Source: Hymenobacter setariae (lineage in GTDB: Bacteria > Bacteroidota > Bacteroidia > Cytophagales > Hymenobacteraceae). Taken from it: DNA of 64,000 bases. Under the pieces are notes generated by a model. That model did not search any database. It saw only the letters and a list, made by a program, of their open reading frames with translations, and was not told where the DNA came from. Below, one piece after another: positions 8,138 through 17,400 of this stretch. Each line of letters starts with the position of its first letter. Positions within the stretch are counted from its first letter, which is position 1. The DNA lies in contig NZ_VMRJ01000007.1 in the NCBI RefSeq assembly GCF_007713685.1, forward strand, positions 1-64,000. The letters run 5' to 3'. Both the position numbers and the translations under genes were made by a program.

Positions 8138-9472
8138 TTGAATATTACGCTTGACCGCAATGAGGAGCAGCTAACCGGGCTGCTAAACGTGCATCTCGAC
8201 GAGGCTGACTACAGCGACGCTGTGGAGAAGCAAATCAAGGAAACCAGCAAAAAAGCGCAGTTCAAGGGGTTCCGCCCCGGCAAAGTGCCGGCTGGCTTGG
8301 TACGCAAAATGTACGGCAAAGGCATTCTGGCCGACGAAATCAACCGCCTCTTGGGCCAAAGCGTTGACTCGTACCTGAAGGACAATAACGTAAAAATCCT
8401 GGGCGAGCCGATTCCGGTGCCTAGCGATGTAGACTTCGACACCGCCAAGGCGTTCGACTTCCAGTTTGAGCTGGGCTTGTTGCCCGACTTTGAGCTGCCC
8501 GCCGACCAGCAGTTAACCATCAAGCGTTCGGCTGTGAGCATCGACGATGCCACGCTGGCTGAGACCAACGAGCAGATTGTCCGTCAATTTGGCGAAACCA
8601 CCAACCCCGAGGCTTCGGAGGCCAACGACTACCTGATGGGCAAGCTGAAAAAGGCTGGCGAAGAAGGTGAAGGTCTGAGCGTGCTGTTGCCCATCAACAA
8701 GGTAACGAACGGCCAAGAGCAGTTCGTAGGCGTGAAAGCTGGTGACACGGTGACGTTTGACCTGAGCGCAGCCTTCGGCGGCGACGCTAGCGCTATCCGC
8801 AACTTCACCGGCATGAGCCGCGAGGAAGCTGCCGCTGTAACCGGCGAGTACGAGCTAGTTGTTGAGAAAATCAACCGCACGGCTGCGCCCGAGGAAAACC
8901 AAGAGCTGTTCGACAAAGTATTCGGCCCCGAGACGGTTTCTTCGAAAGAGGAGTACGATGCCAAGATTCGTGAGACCATCCAGCAGAACTACGACCGCGA
9001 GTCGGACAACCTGGTGAACCGCAACCTCATCGACGCCCTGATTGACAACACGACCATCCAGATTCCGACTGAGTTCTTCAAGAAGTGGCTGGTGCGTGCC
9101 AACGAAGGCAAGCTCGACGCCGTTACCGTGGAGCAGCACTACTCGGACTACGAGCGTGAGCTGAAGTGGAGCCTCATCCGCAACAAGGTGGTAGAAGACA
9201 TGGGCCTCAAAGTTGAGACCGACGAAATCCGCAACCGCGTGCTGGACAAAATCCTAGGTCAATTTGGCGGTGGCATGCAGCTGACCGACGAAATGCGCCA
9301 GGGCATGGTAGGTTTTGCTGACAACTACCTCAAGCAGGAGAACGGCAAAAACTACGTGCAGGAGTACGAGGCCATTCTGGCAGAGAAAGTAGTAGAAGCC
9401 CTGCGTGGCAAAGTTGTTGTTACGGATGAACCCGTAACGGCCGAAGAATTTCGCAACCAGAACGAGGGCTAA
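8138..9472 (+). CDS. tig: Trigger factor, ribosome-associated chaperone
   Basis: A 444-residue chaperone that binds ribosomal protein L23 at the exit tunnel. The ribosome-binding signature GFRPGKVP is at residues 44-51. The middle PPIase region (about 155-245) is poorly conserved and lacks a convincing FKBP core, and the long helical C-terminal domain follows. The TTG at 8138 is used because MNITLDR is the usual Bacteroidota start and no ATG lies nearby. It is followed by a terminator and then clpP, the common bacterial tig-clpP order; clpX lies 7.8 kb away instead of next to clpP. Confidence 0.95.
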   Translation: MNITLDRNEEQLTGLLNVHLDEADYSDAVEKQIKETSKKAQFKGFRPGKVPAGLVRKMYGKGILADEINRLLGQSVDSYLKDNNVKILGEPIPVPSDVDFDTAKAFDFQFELGLLPDFELPADQQLTIKRSAVSIDDATLAETNEQIVRQFGETTNPEASEANDYLMGKLKKAGEEGEGLSVLLPINKVTNGQEQFVGVKAGDTVTFDLSAAFGGDASAIRNFTGMSREEAAAVTGEYELVVEKINRTAAPEENQELFDKVFGPETVSSKEEYDAKIRETIQQNYDRESDNLVNRNLIDALIDNTTIQIPTEFFKKWLVRANEGKLDAVTVEQHYSDYERELKWSLIRNKVVEDMGLKVETDEIRNRVLDKILGQFGGGMQLTDEMRQGMVGFADNYLKQENGKNYVQEYEAILAEKVVEALRGKVVVTDEPVTAEEFRNQNEG

Positions 9473-9500
9473 TCCCTTCTTCTAGGTTGAAATTGAAAAA

Positions 9501-9530
9501 GCCTTTACGCCTCGCGTAAGGGCTTTTTTG
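9501..9530 (+). terminator. Terminator of trigger factor
   Basis: Stem GCCTTTACGC / GCGTAAGGGC with a 3-base loop and one G-T pair, followed by six T. Confidence 0.8.
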
Positions 9531-9564
9531 TTGTTGCGCAGACTCTGTAGTCCGCGTATAGCTT

Positions 9565-9602
9565 ACGTTGAAACGCGGACTTTACAGTCCGCGTTTCAAC
9601 GT
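9565..9602. repeat. Perfect 17-bp-stem hairpin upstream of clpP
   Basis: ACGTTGAAACGCGGACT (9565-9581), loop TTAC, then the exact reverse complement (9586-9602). The core GCGGACT-N-AGTCCGC resembles the other CGCGGAC-type elements in this window (10453, 17880, 24480, 31691). It lies in the clpP 5' region, so it would be part of the clpP leader if transcription starts before it. Confidence 0.8.
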
Positions 9603-9681
9603 TTTGACAACATTCGGCCGCCATGACCGTCTTTTGTTTTTGAACACGGGCCAGCGCAAGCTTACCCTACATTTTTACCCA

Positions 9682-10392
9682 ATGCTGAATAAACAAGAAT
9701 TTCGCAAATTTGCCGTTAAGCATCAAGGGCTTAGCGGGTTGGGTGTTGACCAGTACATCCAGCACGTAGAGGGCCAGACGCGCGGTGGGCTTATCCTGCC
9801 CACTAACATGACCCGCTCGGTTATTGAGGAGCGTCCGCAGAACTTCCGCGAAATCGACGTATTCTCGCGCCTTATCATGGACCGCATCGTATTCCTAGGT
9901 ACGGCTGTGGATGACTACATCGCTAACATCCTGACGGCGCAGATGCTGTTCTTGGAGTCGGCCGACTCGAAGAAAGACATCCTGCTGTATATCAACTCGC
10001 CCGGTGGCTCGGTGTACGCTGGCCTAGGTATCTACGATACCATGCAGTACGTGAACCCCGACGTGGCTACCATCTGCACGGGCCTCGCGGCTTCGATGGG
10101 TGCCGTATTGCTGGCTGGCGGTGCCAAAGACAAGCGTTCGGCCCTGCCCCACGCTCGCGTGATGATTCACCAGCCTTCGGGCGGTGCCCAAGGTCAATCG
10201 ACGGACATCGAAATCACGGCCCGCGAGATTCTGAAGCTCAAGAAGGAGCTGTATGACATTCTGGCAAAACATTCGGGTAAGACGTACCAGGAAATCTATG
10301 ACAACTCGGAGCGTGACTACTGGATGCGCGCCGATGAGGCCAAAGAATATGGCCTGATTGACGAGGTGCTGGAGAAGAAGCCCGCAGCTTAA
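9682..10392 (+). CDS. clpP: ATP-dependent Clp protease proteolytic subunit
   Basis: A 236-residue serine protease forming the Clp tetradecamer. The catalytic triad is Ser138 (GLAASMGA), His163 (MIHQPSGG) and Asp212 (SERDYWM), with the normal spacing of 25 and 49 residues. The block INSPGGSVYAGLGIYDTM shapes the substrate groove. The ATG at 9682 is chosen because the upstream in-frame extension would translate the hairpin repeat at 9565-9602. The N-terminus is longer than in E. coli, as is usual for a processed propeptide. It works with ClpX (18197). Confidence 0.96.
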   Translation: MLNKQEFRKFAVKHQGLSGLGVDQYIQHVEGQTRGGLILPTNMTRSVIEERPQNFREIDVFSRLIMDRIVFLGTAVDDYIANILTAQMLFLESADSKKDILLYINSPGGSVYAGLGIYDTMQYVNPDVATICTGLAASMGAVLLAGGAKDKRSALPHARVMIHQPSGGAQGQSTDIEITAREILKLKKELYDILAKHSGKTYQEIYDNSERDYWMRADEAKEYGLIDEVLEKKPAA

Positions 10393-10411
10393 TGCTGACT
10401 AGCTTCGTAAT

Positions 10412-10447
10412 AAAAAAGGCCCTGGCTATGCAGCCAGGGCCTTTTTT
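10412..10447. terminator. Bidirectional terminator between clpP and alkaline phosphatase
   Basis: AAAAAAGGCCCTGGCT, loop ATGC, AGCCAGGGCCTTTTTT. A and T tracts on both sides serve the convergent clpP and phosphatase genes. Confidence 0.85.
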
Positions 10448-10452
10448 ATGTA

Positions 10453-10541
10453 GTACCGTGGACCCTGCGGGTCCGCGCGCGAGTGTGCTTCAACTCGCAG
10501 AATAGAATCACTCACGCGCGGACCCGCAGGGTCCACGGTAC
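10453..10541. repeat. Inverted-repeat element, family A (GTCCACGG type)
   Basis: Two 27-bp arms starting GTACCGTGGACCCTGCGGGT and ending with its exact complement, around a 35-base centre. The inner part GGACCC-TGC-GGGTCC can form its own small hairpin. Another full copy is at 17880-18018 and a single arm at 12666-12692. It lies between convergent genes beside a terminator. Confidence 0.85.
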
Positions 10542-10548
10542 ACTAATT

Positions 10549-11775
10549 CTACTTCCAACCTAGGGCCTGGCGGATACGGGTGTAAATCTCGGTGTTTTGG
10601 TACATGCCGGTGAAAAGCTCGCTGCCGGGGCCGTAAGCAAAGACAGGGACTATAACGGCGGAGTGCTTATTGGTGGAGAAGCGAGCGGTTACCTGGCCTT
10701 CGGCCATGCCGCCGTCGATGATGCTGTAGCCGCCGGTTTCGTGGTCGGCAGTGACGATGACGAGAGTTTCACCATCGGCCGCGGCAAAAGCGAAGGCGCG
10801 GCCTACTTGCTGGTCGAAGTCGAGCACTTCCTGCACGTTGTATGTCGTGTTGTTGAAGTGGCCAGCATCGTCAATTTGCGAGCCTTCAATCATGAGGAAA
10901 AAGCCGTTTTTGTTGCGGCTGAGCAGGTCAAGCGCTTTGCTGACGCCTAGGTTCATGTAGGCGGCCGTGCGCTCGGGCATGCGGGGCGGGCCGGTTTCGG
11001 CGAGCAGGGCGATAGCTTTGGGCGAGGTGAGCGCCTGAACGGCCGCGGGCGTGGTGGCTACCTGGTAGCCTTGGGCGCGGTACTGGGCCAGTAGGTCTAC
11101 GTCATCTTGGCGGTGGGCGAAGTACTTGAGGCCGCCCGCATACATAAAGTCGATGGGCGCAGCCAGGAATTTAGCAGCAATGGCCTCGGGCTGGTTGCGG
11201 TCGGGATGCGTGATGGCGAAGGCGGCGGGCGTGGCATCGGTCAGTTCGCAGCCCGCTACCAGGCCGGTGGACTTGCTGTGCTCCCGGGCATCCCACATGA
11301 TGGTTCGGAAGGTGTGCCCCAGCGAATCGATACCTAGGGCGCCGTTGTAGGTCTTGTGGCCGGTGGCCATCGCGGTGGCGCTGGCGGCCGAATCGGTTAT
11401 TTTGCCATACTGGTTGCAGGTGATGGAGAGGCCAGTCGCCTGGGCCTGCTGCATGTAGAGCTGGCCGTGGTTGGCAATGAGGCCGCCCGTGACCTGGGTC
11501 GGGCCCATGCCGTCGCCAATCAGGAGAATGATATTCTTAAGCGGCTTTTTGGGGCCAGTGTAAGGCTTAAGCGTGGGCACGGCGTAGGCCGGCTTGACGG
11601 CCGTGTACTCGCGCTTGTAGAGCGGCTCCTCGACTAGCGGGGCGGGGTTAGGCTGGTGCTTGATGGCCTCAATAACGGCGCTACGGGCGGGCGGCTGCGC
11701 GGGGGTTTGGGCAACGGCAGGCAGGCCTAGGCCGCTTGCTAGCAGCAGGAATAAATTACGACTTGGGTTGCGCAT
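10549..11775 (-). CDS. Alkaline phosphatase, PhoA family
   Basis: A 408-residue secreted phosphomonoesterase. It has a signal peptide (about 1-23, ending AVAQ), then metal/phosphate site residues Asp88 (LLIGDGMG) and nucleophile Ser129 (TDSAASATAMATG). Later it has DDAGHFNN and TADHETGGY for the zinc ligands and NKHSAVIVP for the last histidine, so the site looks complete. The ATG at 11775 is preferred to a TTG one codon upstream. Its start overlaps the phosphodiesterase gene by 20 bp, so the two are co-translated. Together they could release phosphate from glycerophosphodiesters or phospholipids. Confidence 0.93.
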   Translation of the reverse strand: MRNPSRNLFLLLASGLGLPAVAQTPAQPPARSAVIEAIKHQPNPAPLVEEPLYKREYTAVKPAYAVPTLKPYTGPKKPLKNIILLIGDGMGPTQVTGGLIANHGQLYMQQAQATGLSITCNQYGKITDSAASATAMATGHKTYNGALGIDSLGHTFRTIMWDAREHSKSTGLVAGCELTDATPAAFAITHPDRNQPEAIAAKFLAAPIDFMYAGGLKYFAHRQDDVDLLAQYRAQGYQVATTPAAVQALTSPKAIALLAETGPPRMPERTAAYMNLGVSKALDLLSRNKNGFFLMIEGSQIDDAGHFNNTTYNVQEVLDFDQQVGRAFAFAAADGETLVIVTADHETGGYSIIDGGMAEGQVTARFSTNKHSAVIVPVFAYGPGSELFTGMYQNTEIYTRIRQALGWK

Positions 11776-12562
11776 CAATAGTTTGCTTTAATTCGACTAG
11801 CTCGTCGGCGCCCACCAGCACGGCGGGATAACGGAGCAGGGCGGCCCACATGGCCCGGCGCTGCGCGGGCGTGGTGGCAGACAGATTCCAGAAGCGGATT
11901 TTTTGGCCGGTGCGCTGGGCTTGGTCGTTCCAGGTGCGGAGGCGGGCGGCCTCGGCGGCGGGCATCGGGCCGGTGCCATTCCACTTGAAATAGGTGGCCC
12001 AATCGCCATTGACAGTGCAGATGGTGGTGGGCGCGGTCGGCCCTAGGTCGGCTAGTTGCCCATCTAGAAACACGAGCGCGTCGGGGTCGGCTAACACTTC
12101 GGCGCGGGGGTAGCCGCCCGTCAGAATGACGCGCACGCCATTTGGGCGCGGGTTACTAGGTGTCGAAAGCATCGGGCGGTAGCGGGCTAGTATCTGCCGC
12201 AGGCGGGCGTAGGTAGCGGGGCCGTCATTCTTGAAATCAACAAACAGCCACAGCTCGGCCGGCTTGATGTAGAAGCTGCCCTGACTTTGCTGAATCTTGC
12301 GTAGCGGGTCTAGGTAGAGGCTTTGCAGCGCTTTGGTGCGTTGTAGGGCAGCGGGCTCGTGGCCCACTTGCAGGGTCGTGTCGATTAGAAACACGTCGGC
12401 CTCCACGCTTTTAAAACCGAGATGGAGGGCGTCGTAGAGCGGGTGCGGCCGCCAGTAGTCGTTGTGCGAATGGCCTTGATTTAGGGGCGGGGCGGGATGG
12501 AAGATGGGGGTTTGGGTGGGGAGCAGGAAGAGTAGCGCTGCTAAGAAGATGTTATAAGACAT
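11756..12562 (-). CDS. PI-PLC/GDPD-type secreted phosphodiesterase
   Basis: A 268-residue protein with an N-terminal signal peptide (LAALLFLLPTQTP). The motif GHSHNDYWRPHPLYDAL (about 30-46), then SVEADVFL and VGHEP, match the TIM-barrel phosphatidylinositol phospholipase C / glycerophosphodiester phosphodiesterase superfamily, in the subgroup whose first motif is HSHNDY. Expected to cleave phosphodiester bonds of lipids or glycerophosphodiesters in the periplasm; the exact substrate is not known. It overlaps the alkaline phosphatase and sits downstream of a SusC/SusD pair. Confidence 0.8.
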   Translation of the reverse strand: MSYNIFLAALLFLLPTQTPIFHPAPPLNQGHSHNDYWRPHPLYDALHLGFKSVEADVFLIDTTLQVGHEPAALQRTKALQSLYLDPLRKIQQSQGSFYIKPAELWLFVDFKNDGPATYARLRQILARYRPMLSTPSNPRPNGVRVILTGGYPRAEVLADPDALVFLDGQLADLGPTAPTTICTVNGDWATYFKWNGTGPMPAAEAARLRTWNDQAQRTGQKIRFWNLSATTPAQRRAMWAALLRYPAVLVGADELVELKQTIDAQPKS

Positions 12563-12665
12563 GCTTGTTGGGGCTCGTCACGCGTACACCGCACCCCTTA
12601 GCTCCCTCTTTTTGAGAGTGGGCCAAGGGGTGAGGTGCACGGGCGGCGCGCGTTAAGACGTGAAA

Positions 12666-12692
12666 CGCGCGGACCCGCAGGGTCCACGGTAC
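12666..12692. repeat. Family A repeat, single arm
   Basis: CGCGCGGACCCGCAGGGTCC and onward to CACGGTAC, identical to the right arm of the element at 10453-10541. The partner arm is missing, so this is a solo or decayed copy, 4 bp from the SusD stop. The preceding bases (12590-12645) also hold a weak C-rich/G-rich inverted repeat. Confidence 0.7.
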
Positions 12693-12696
12693 AATG

Positions 12697-14253
12697 CTAC
12701 CAGCCCTGGTTTTGCTGAATCTGGGAGTTCACCACGTCATTGGGCGGGATGGGCCACACGTTGTGGACAGCGGGGTTGAAGGTGCGGGCGGGCCACACGG
12801 TCACGACCGTGAAGGTCGAGTTGGGGTCGTTTTTGTTGGCGTAATCGCGGCCGGTTTGGGGGCGGGCGTAGGTGGCCTGGGCATCGCCCCAGCGCACGAG
12901 GTCGGCGTGGCGGTCGGCAAATTCGCCGGCTAGCTCCACGCGGCGCTCCTGCTTGAGGTCGGCGAGGGTGGCGTTGGTTTTGGGGGCGAGGCCGGCGCGC
13001 TGGCGCACGGCGTTGAGGGCCGCGTCGCCGCTTTTGCCTTGGCGGATTTGGGCTTCGGCTTTCAGCAGCAGCACCTCGGCGTAGCGCATGATGGGCACGT
13101 TGAGGTCGGTGGTGGGCTTGTCGCCGTTGGCGTTGATGTGGTCGGCTACGGGCGTGGCGAAGGGCTCCATGTACTTATTGAACTGGAAGCCAGTGAGCGA
13201 GTTGCTCGATGCGAAACGGCGCGTCTGACCCAGGTACTGGAAGCTGTCGCCAAAAGACAAAATGGTGGCTTCGCGGCGCGGGTCGCCAGCCTCGAAGGCC
13301 TGGTACAACTCTAGGGTGGGCTGAAAGTAGCCCCAGCCGTTGTAGAGGCCCCAGCCTTTGTTTTCGAGCAGCACGCCGGGCAGAATGCTACCATCTTGCT
13401 TGCCCGATACCACTGACCAGATGTATTCCTTCGACCAGTTGTTTTTGATGGCAAATACGTTGCGGAAGTCGCTGCTGGGCTGGCCGGTATTTACCAGCGC
13501 ACGGCCCGAACCGGAGTTGGCCACTGCGGTGGCGGCGGTTTCGGCGGCGGCCCACTTGGTGTTGTCGTACTGAGCCCAGTAGGCGTAGGTCTTGGCGAGG
13601 TAGGCCAGGGCAGCGTCTTTGTGGGCGCGCCCTAGGTCAGTGCCCTGGTAGGTGGTGACGAGCGGCAGCAGGTCGGCGGCTTTTTTGAAATCTTGCTCCA
13701 TCATCTGGTAATTCTCGATGACGCTGGCGGGGCGCGGGAACAGCGCCTGGTCCATGTTGGCCTCCGTGACGATGGGCACGCCGGCGCGCTGGTCGCCGTA
13801 GCGGGTGGCGATGTGGAAGTAGCTGAAGCCGCGCATGAAGTACGCCTCGCCCAAAACCCGGTTTTTGAGGCTGGAATTGATGTTCATGCCGGGCACGTTT
13901 TTGAGCACCTCGTTGCAGCGCCGAATCACGCGGTACGAATAGCCGTACATCTTATTGATATCGCCCTCCGAGCCGGTGGCCGTGAAATTGCGGGTGCTGG
14001 CGGCGGTGGCGCGGGTGCGGCCGGTCACCATATCATCGGAGGCGTTGATGAGCCAGAAAAAGCCCCGGCCGAACATGTCATCGTCGTTCATGTAGCCATA
14101 CAGGGCCGTGGAGGCGGCCGTGGCATCGGCCTCGCTCTGCCAAAAATTGGCGTACGTGACCGTGCCCTGGGGCGTGAGGTCGGTGAACTGGTCTTTGCAG
14201 CCGGCGGCGGTGCCTAGGAGCAGGGCGGCGCAGAGGTAAGTGGAGAATTTCAT
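12697..14253 (-). CDS. SusD/RagB family outer-membrane lipoprotein
   Basis: A 518-residue substrate-capturing lipoprotein that caps its SusC partner. The lipobox is LGTAAGC (Cys about residue 19). The body has the SusD helical pattern: the TPR-like block with VLGEAYFMRGFSYFHIATRYGD, then PIMRYAEVLLLKAEA and VRQRAGL near the C-terminus. It is downstream of the SusC gene, across an inverted-repeat element. The locus also includes a phosphodiesterase and an alkaline phosphatase but no glycosidase, which points to a phosphorus-containing ligand. That is an inference. Confidence 0.93.
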   Translation of the reverse strand: MKFSTYLCAALLLGTAAGCKDQFTDLTPQGTVTYANFWQSEADATAASTALYGYMNDDDMFGRGFFWLINASDDMVTGRTRATAASTRNFTATGSEGDINKMYGYSYRVIRRCNEVLKNVPGMNINSSLKNRVLGEAYFMRGFSYFHIATRYGDQRAGVPIVTEANMDQALFPRPASVIENYQMMEQDFKKAADLLPLVTTYQGTDLGRAHKDAALAYLAKTYAYWAQYDNTKWAAAETAATAVANSGSGRALVNTGQPSSDFRNVFAIKNNWSKEYIWSVVSGKQDGSILPGVLLENKGWGLYNGWGYFQPTLELYQAFEAGDPRREATILSFGDSFQYLGQTRRFASSNSLTGFQFNKYMEPFATPVADHINANGDKPTTDLNVPIMRYAEVLLLKAEAQIRQGKSGDAALNAVRQRAGLAPKTNATLADLKQERRVELAGEFADRHADLVRWGDAQATYARPQTGRDYANKNDPNSTFTVVTVWPARTFNPAVHNVWPIPPNDVVNSQIQQNQGW

Positions 14254-14301
14254 ATCGAGTAGTTATGCAAATGCTTTATTTTCAAGGCTCGTTGGGCGTA
14301 G

Positions 14302-14418
14302 TACCCCACCCCCGGCCCTCCCCTCCGGGAGAGAGGTGCCTATCGTTAGGTCACGGTCGCTTTCGTCCGCTGTAGCTCGGCTCCCCTCTCCCGGAGGGGA
14401 GGGGCCGGGGGTGGGGTA
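14302..14418. repeat. Inverted-repeat element, family B (CCCCACCCCCGGCC type)
   Basis: The left arm (14302-14336) begins TACCCCACCCCCGGCC and contains CTCCCCTCCGGGAGAG. The right arm (14381-14418) is its complement with a few differences. Both arms contain a smaller CTCCCGGAGGG palindrome. A near-identical element is at 19509-19622. It lies between susC and susD on the minus strand, where a strong stem could lower read-through from susC into susD or stabilise the susC message. Confidence 0.85.
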
Positions 14419-14425
14419 AACGCGC

Positions 14426-17400
14426 CTAGATGCCCATATTCAGGCCTACCGTGAAGGTGCGGGGCACCGGGTACGCGCCTTGGTCGAGGCCGCGGTTGCC
14501 CACCTCGGGGTCCATGCCGGTGTATTTGGTGATGGTGAAGAGGTTTTCGACTGTTAGGTAGAGGTGCAGGCTGGAGCCGTTGCGGACGCGGCTGGTGAGG
14601 CCGGCGGGCAGGGTGTAGCCCACCATCAGGTTCTTGAGGCGCAGGTAGGAGCCATCTTCCAGGAACCAGTCGGAGGGCTGGCTGAAGTTCTTGTTGGGGT
14701 CGCTGAGCGAGAGGCGCGGGATGGTGGCGTCGGTGTTGTCGGGGGTCCAGGCGCCGAGCACGCGGTTGTCGAGGTTGTAGCCTTGCAGGCCAGCGTTGTA
14801 GGTCGAGAACTTGTAGGCGTTGAAGAGCTTGACGCCACTCACGCCCTGCCACAGCATACTGATATCGAAGCCTTTCCACTGACCGCTAAGCGTAAGGCCG
14901 TAGGTGCGCTTGGGCAGGGCGTTGCCCATGTACACGCGGTCGTTGTCGTCGATTTTGCCGTCGCCGTTGGCGTCTTTGAACTTGAGGTCGCCGGGCTTGG
15001 CGCCGGGCTGGATGAGCTTGCCATCGGCCATTTTGTAATCGGCTACTTCCTGGGTGGTTTTGAAGATGCCCGCGGTCTGGATGAGGTAGTAGGCGTAGAG
15101 CGGCTGGCCCACCGTCGAGCGGAAGGGATAGAGCTGGGTGCGCACGTTTTCGCCGTGGGCGATGAAGGTGCTGCCGTAGCCGTCGAGGTCTTTCACCTCA
15201 TTCTTCAAGAGCGTCACGTTGCCGTTGACTTGGTACTTGAAGTCGCCGGCCTGGCCGTTGTAGCCTAAGCTCAGTTCCAGGCCTTTGTTGAGCACGGTAC
15301 CCACGTTGGAGGTCGGGCCCTCCCCTACCCCGCTGCTGGGGTTGGGCGCCACGGGCAGGATGAGGCCGCGGGTATACTTCTGGAAATAATCGACGGTGAA
15401 GGTGAGGCGGTCGTTGAGCACGCTCATGTCGAGGCCCGCGTCAAACGTTTCGGAGCGCTCCCACTTCAGGCTGGGGTTCGACTGCTTGTTGAGGTAGTAG
15501 CCGTTGAGGTAGCCCGGATTGGCACCTAGGTAGGCTTGGCCCACCACCAGCGGCACGTTGTAGGCGTAGTAGTCAACCGACTGAATGTTACCAATCTGAC
15601 CCCACGAGGCCCGCAGCTTCAGGGTTTGGAAAACGCGGTTGCCGATAAACGACTCCGACGAAAGCTTCCAGGCGCCCGAGATGGCGGGGAAGTAGTCGGC
15701 GTTGTAGGTCGAGAGGCGCGAGGTGCGGTCGCGGCGGATGCTACCGCTCACGAAGTAGCGGTCGTCGTAGCTGTAGGTGAGGCGGCCAATGGCTGAGGTC
15801 AGGGCATCCTGGTACACGCCGCTGCCGGGGCGTATCGTCGCTTCCTTGGCGTTACTGAGGTACTGGTACCAGTCGTCTTCGCGGTCAAAGTTCTGGACTT
15901 GTATCGACGACGACTCATAGTTGGTGTGCTGGGCCGAGTACACGGCCGTAAGGTCGAGCACGTGCTTGCCAAAGTTTTTGACGTAGCTCGCCTGGTTGTC
16001 CCAAATCCACTTATCCCGGCTTTCTTGATTCTGAGTCAGGTAGTTCATGGTGTTGGAACGGCCTGGCTCTGGAATGCGCGGGTCGAAGCGCTTGTAGTTG
16101 TTACGCAGCAAATCGAGGCTGAAGCTGCTGCGCAGGCGCAGACCCGCCACCGGCCGGTACTCTAGGTAGCCGATGCCGTTGAGGTTGAGGCTGGGGCTCG
16201 TGATGGTGGGGCGCCGTAACAGCGCCACCGGGTTATAGACGTCGCCATAAGCGCCAGCAAACTGAAAGGCCGGGTCGGGCGCCATCGGCGTGACGCCGCC
16301 ATACGTGCCGTCGGCGTTGTAAACCGGCGCAGCCGAGGGCATGTAAATGGCGTTGATAATGGCCCCCGAGTACGAATTGGAGGTGTTGGCGCCCTGGCCG
16401 GTGGTTTGGTTAATGTAGATGTTTTGGCCCACCGTCACCTTGCTGCCTAGGTCGTAGTCCGACTTCAGGCGCAGCGTATAGCGCTTGAGCTTGGTACCAA
16501 TGAGGATGCCCTCACGGTCGTGGTAGCCAAAAGAGGCCAGGTAGTGGCCGGTGCCGCTGCCGCCGCTCACGCTGGCGTTGAGGTTGTACATGCTGCCGGT
16601 GCGGAAAATCTCGTCTACCCAATTGGTGCGCGTCGTCTGGCCCCAGGGGTTTTTGGTAGCGTTGTGAGCGTCGGGGCGGGTGCGGCCGTCGTTATCGGCG
16701 GCCTGGTTGTAGGCGGCGGCTTGCTGGGCGGCATTGAGGGCCTGCGGCAGCTTGTAGGCCGACTGCCAGCCCTGGTAGGTGTCGATGGTGACGCGCGGCG
16801 CGCCCTCGCGACCGGCCTTGGTAGTCACCACAATCACGCCCGAAGCGGCCTGCGCACCGTAGATGGCAGCTGCGGCGGCGTCCTTCAAGACCGTGATGCT
16901 GGCGATGTCATTCGGGTTGAGCGGACCGCCGTAGTAGGGCATGCCATCGACCACGTAGAGCGGGGCCTCGCCATTGACAGAGCCAGCGCCGCGAATAACG
17001 ACGCTGGCCGTGGCCGTGGGGTCGCCGCTGTTTTGCTGCACCGTCACGCCGGCTAGGTTGCCTTGCAGCATGTCCTGCACATTGGTGATGGGGCGACTGG
17101 CCTGCTTTTCGGCATTGGGCAGCGAGGCCACGGCCGTGGTCAGGTTGTCGCGCTTGGCCGTGCCGTAGCCGATAACTACTACATCGCTCAGCCCCTGTGG
17201 CGCTACTTTAAGGGTAATCACTAAGTCACCTTGACCGGTGTAAGGCACTTCTTGGCTCGCATAGCCCACGAACGAGACCATCAGCACCACTGCCTTATCG
17301 GCGGGGGCGTCGAGTTGAAACTTGCCATCGGCATCAGTAGCCGTGCCGATGCTGGTGCCTTTCAGCACCACCGTCACACCCGGGATGGGCTGGCCAGCCG

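Noticed and set aside
14564..15268. Open frames of up to 234 codons on the plus strand across the SusC and SusD genes (12.7-17.5 kb)
   Set aside because: They are antisense shadows of high-GC SusC/SusD genes, with Gly/Val/Ala-rich translations and no recognisable motif.
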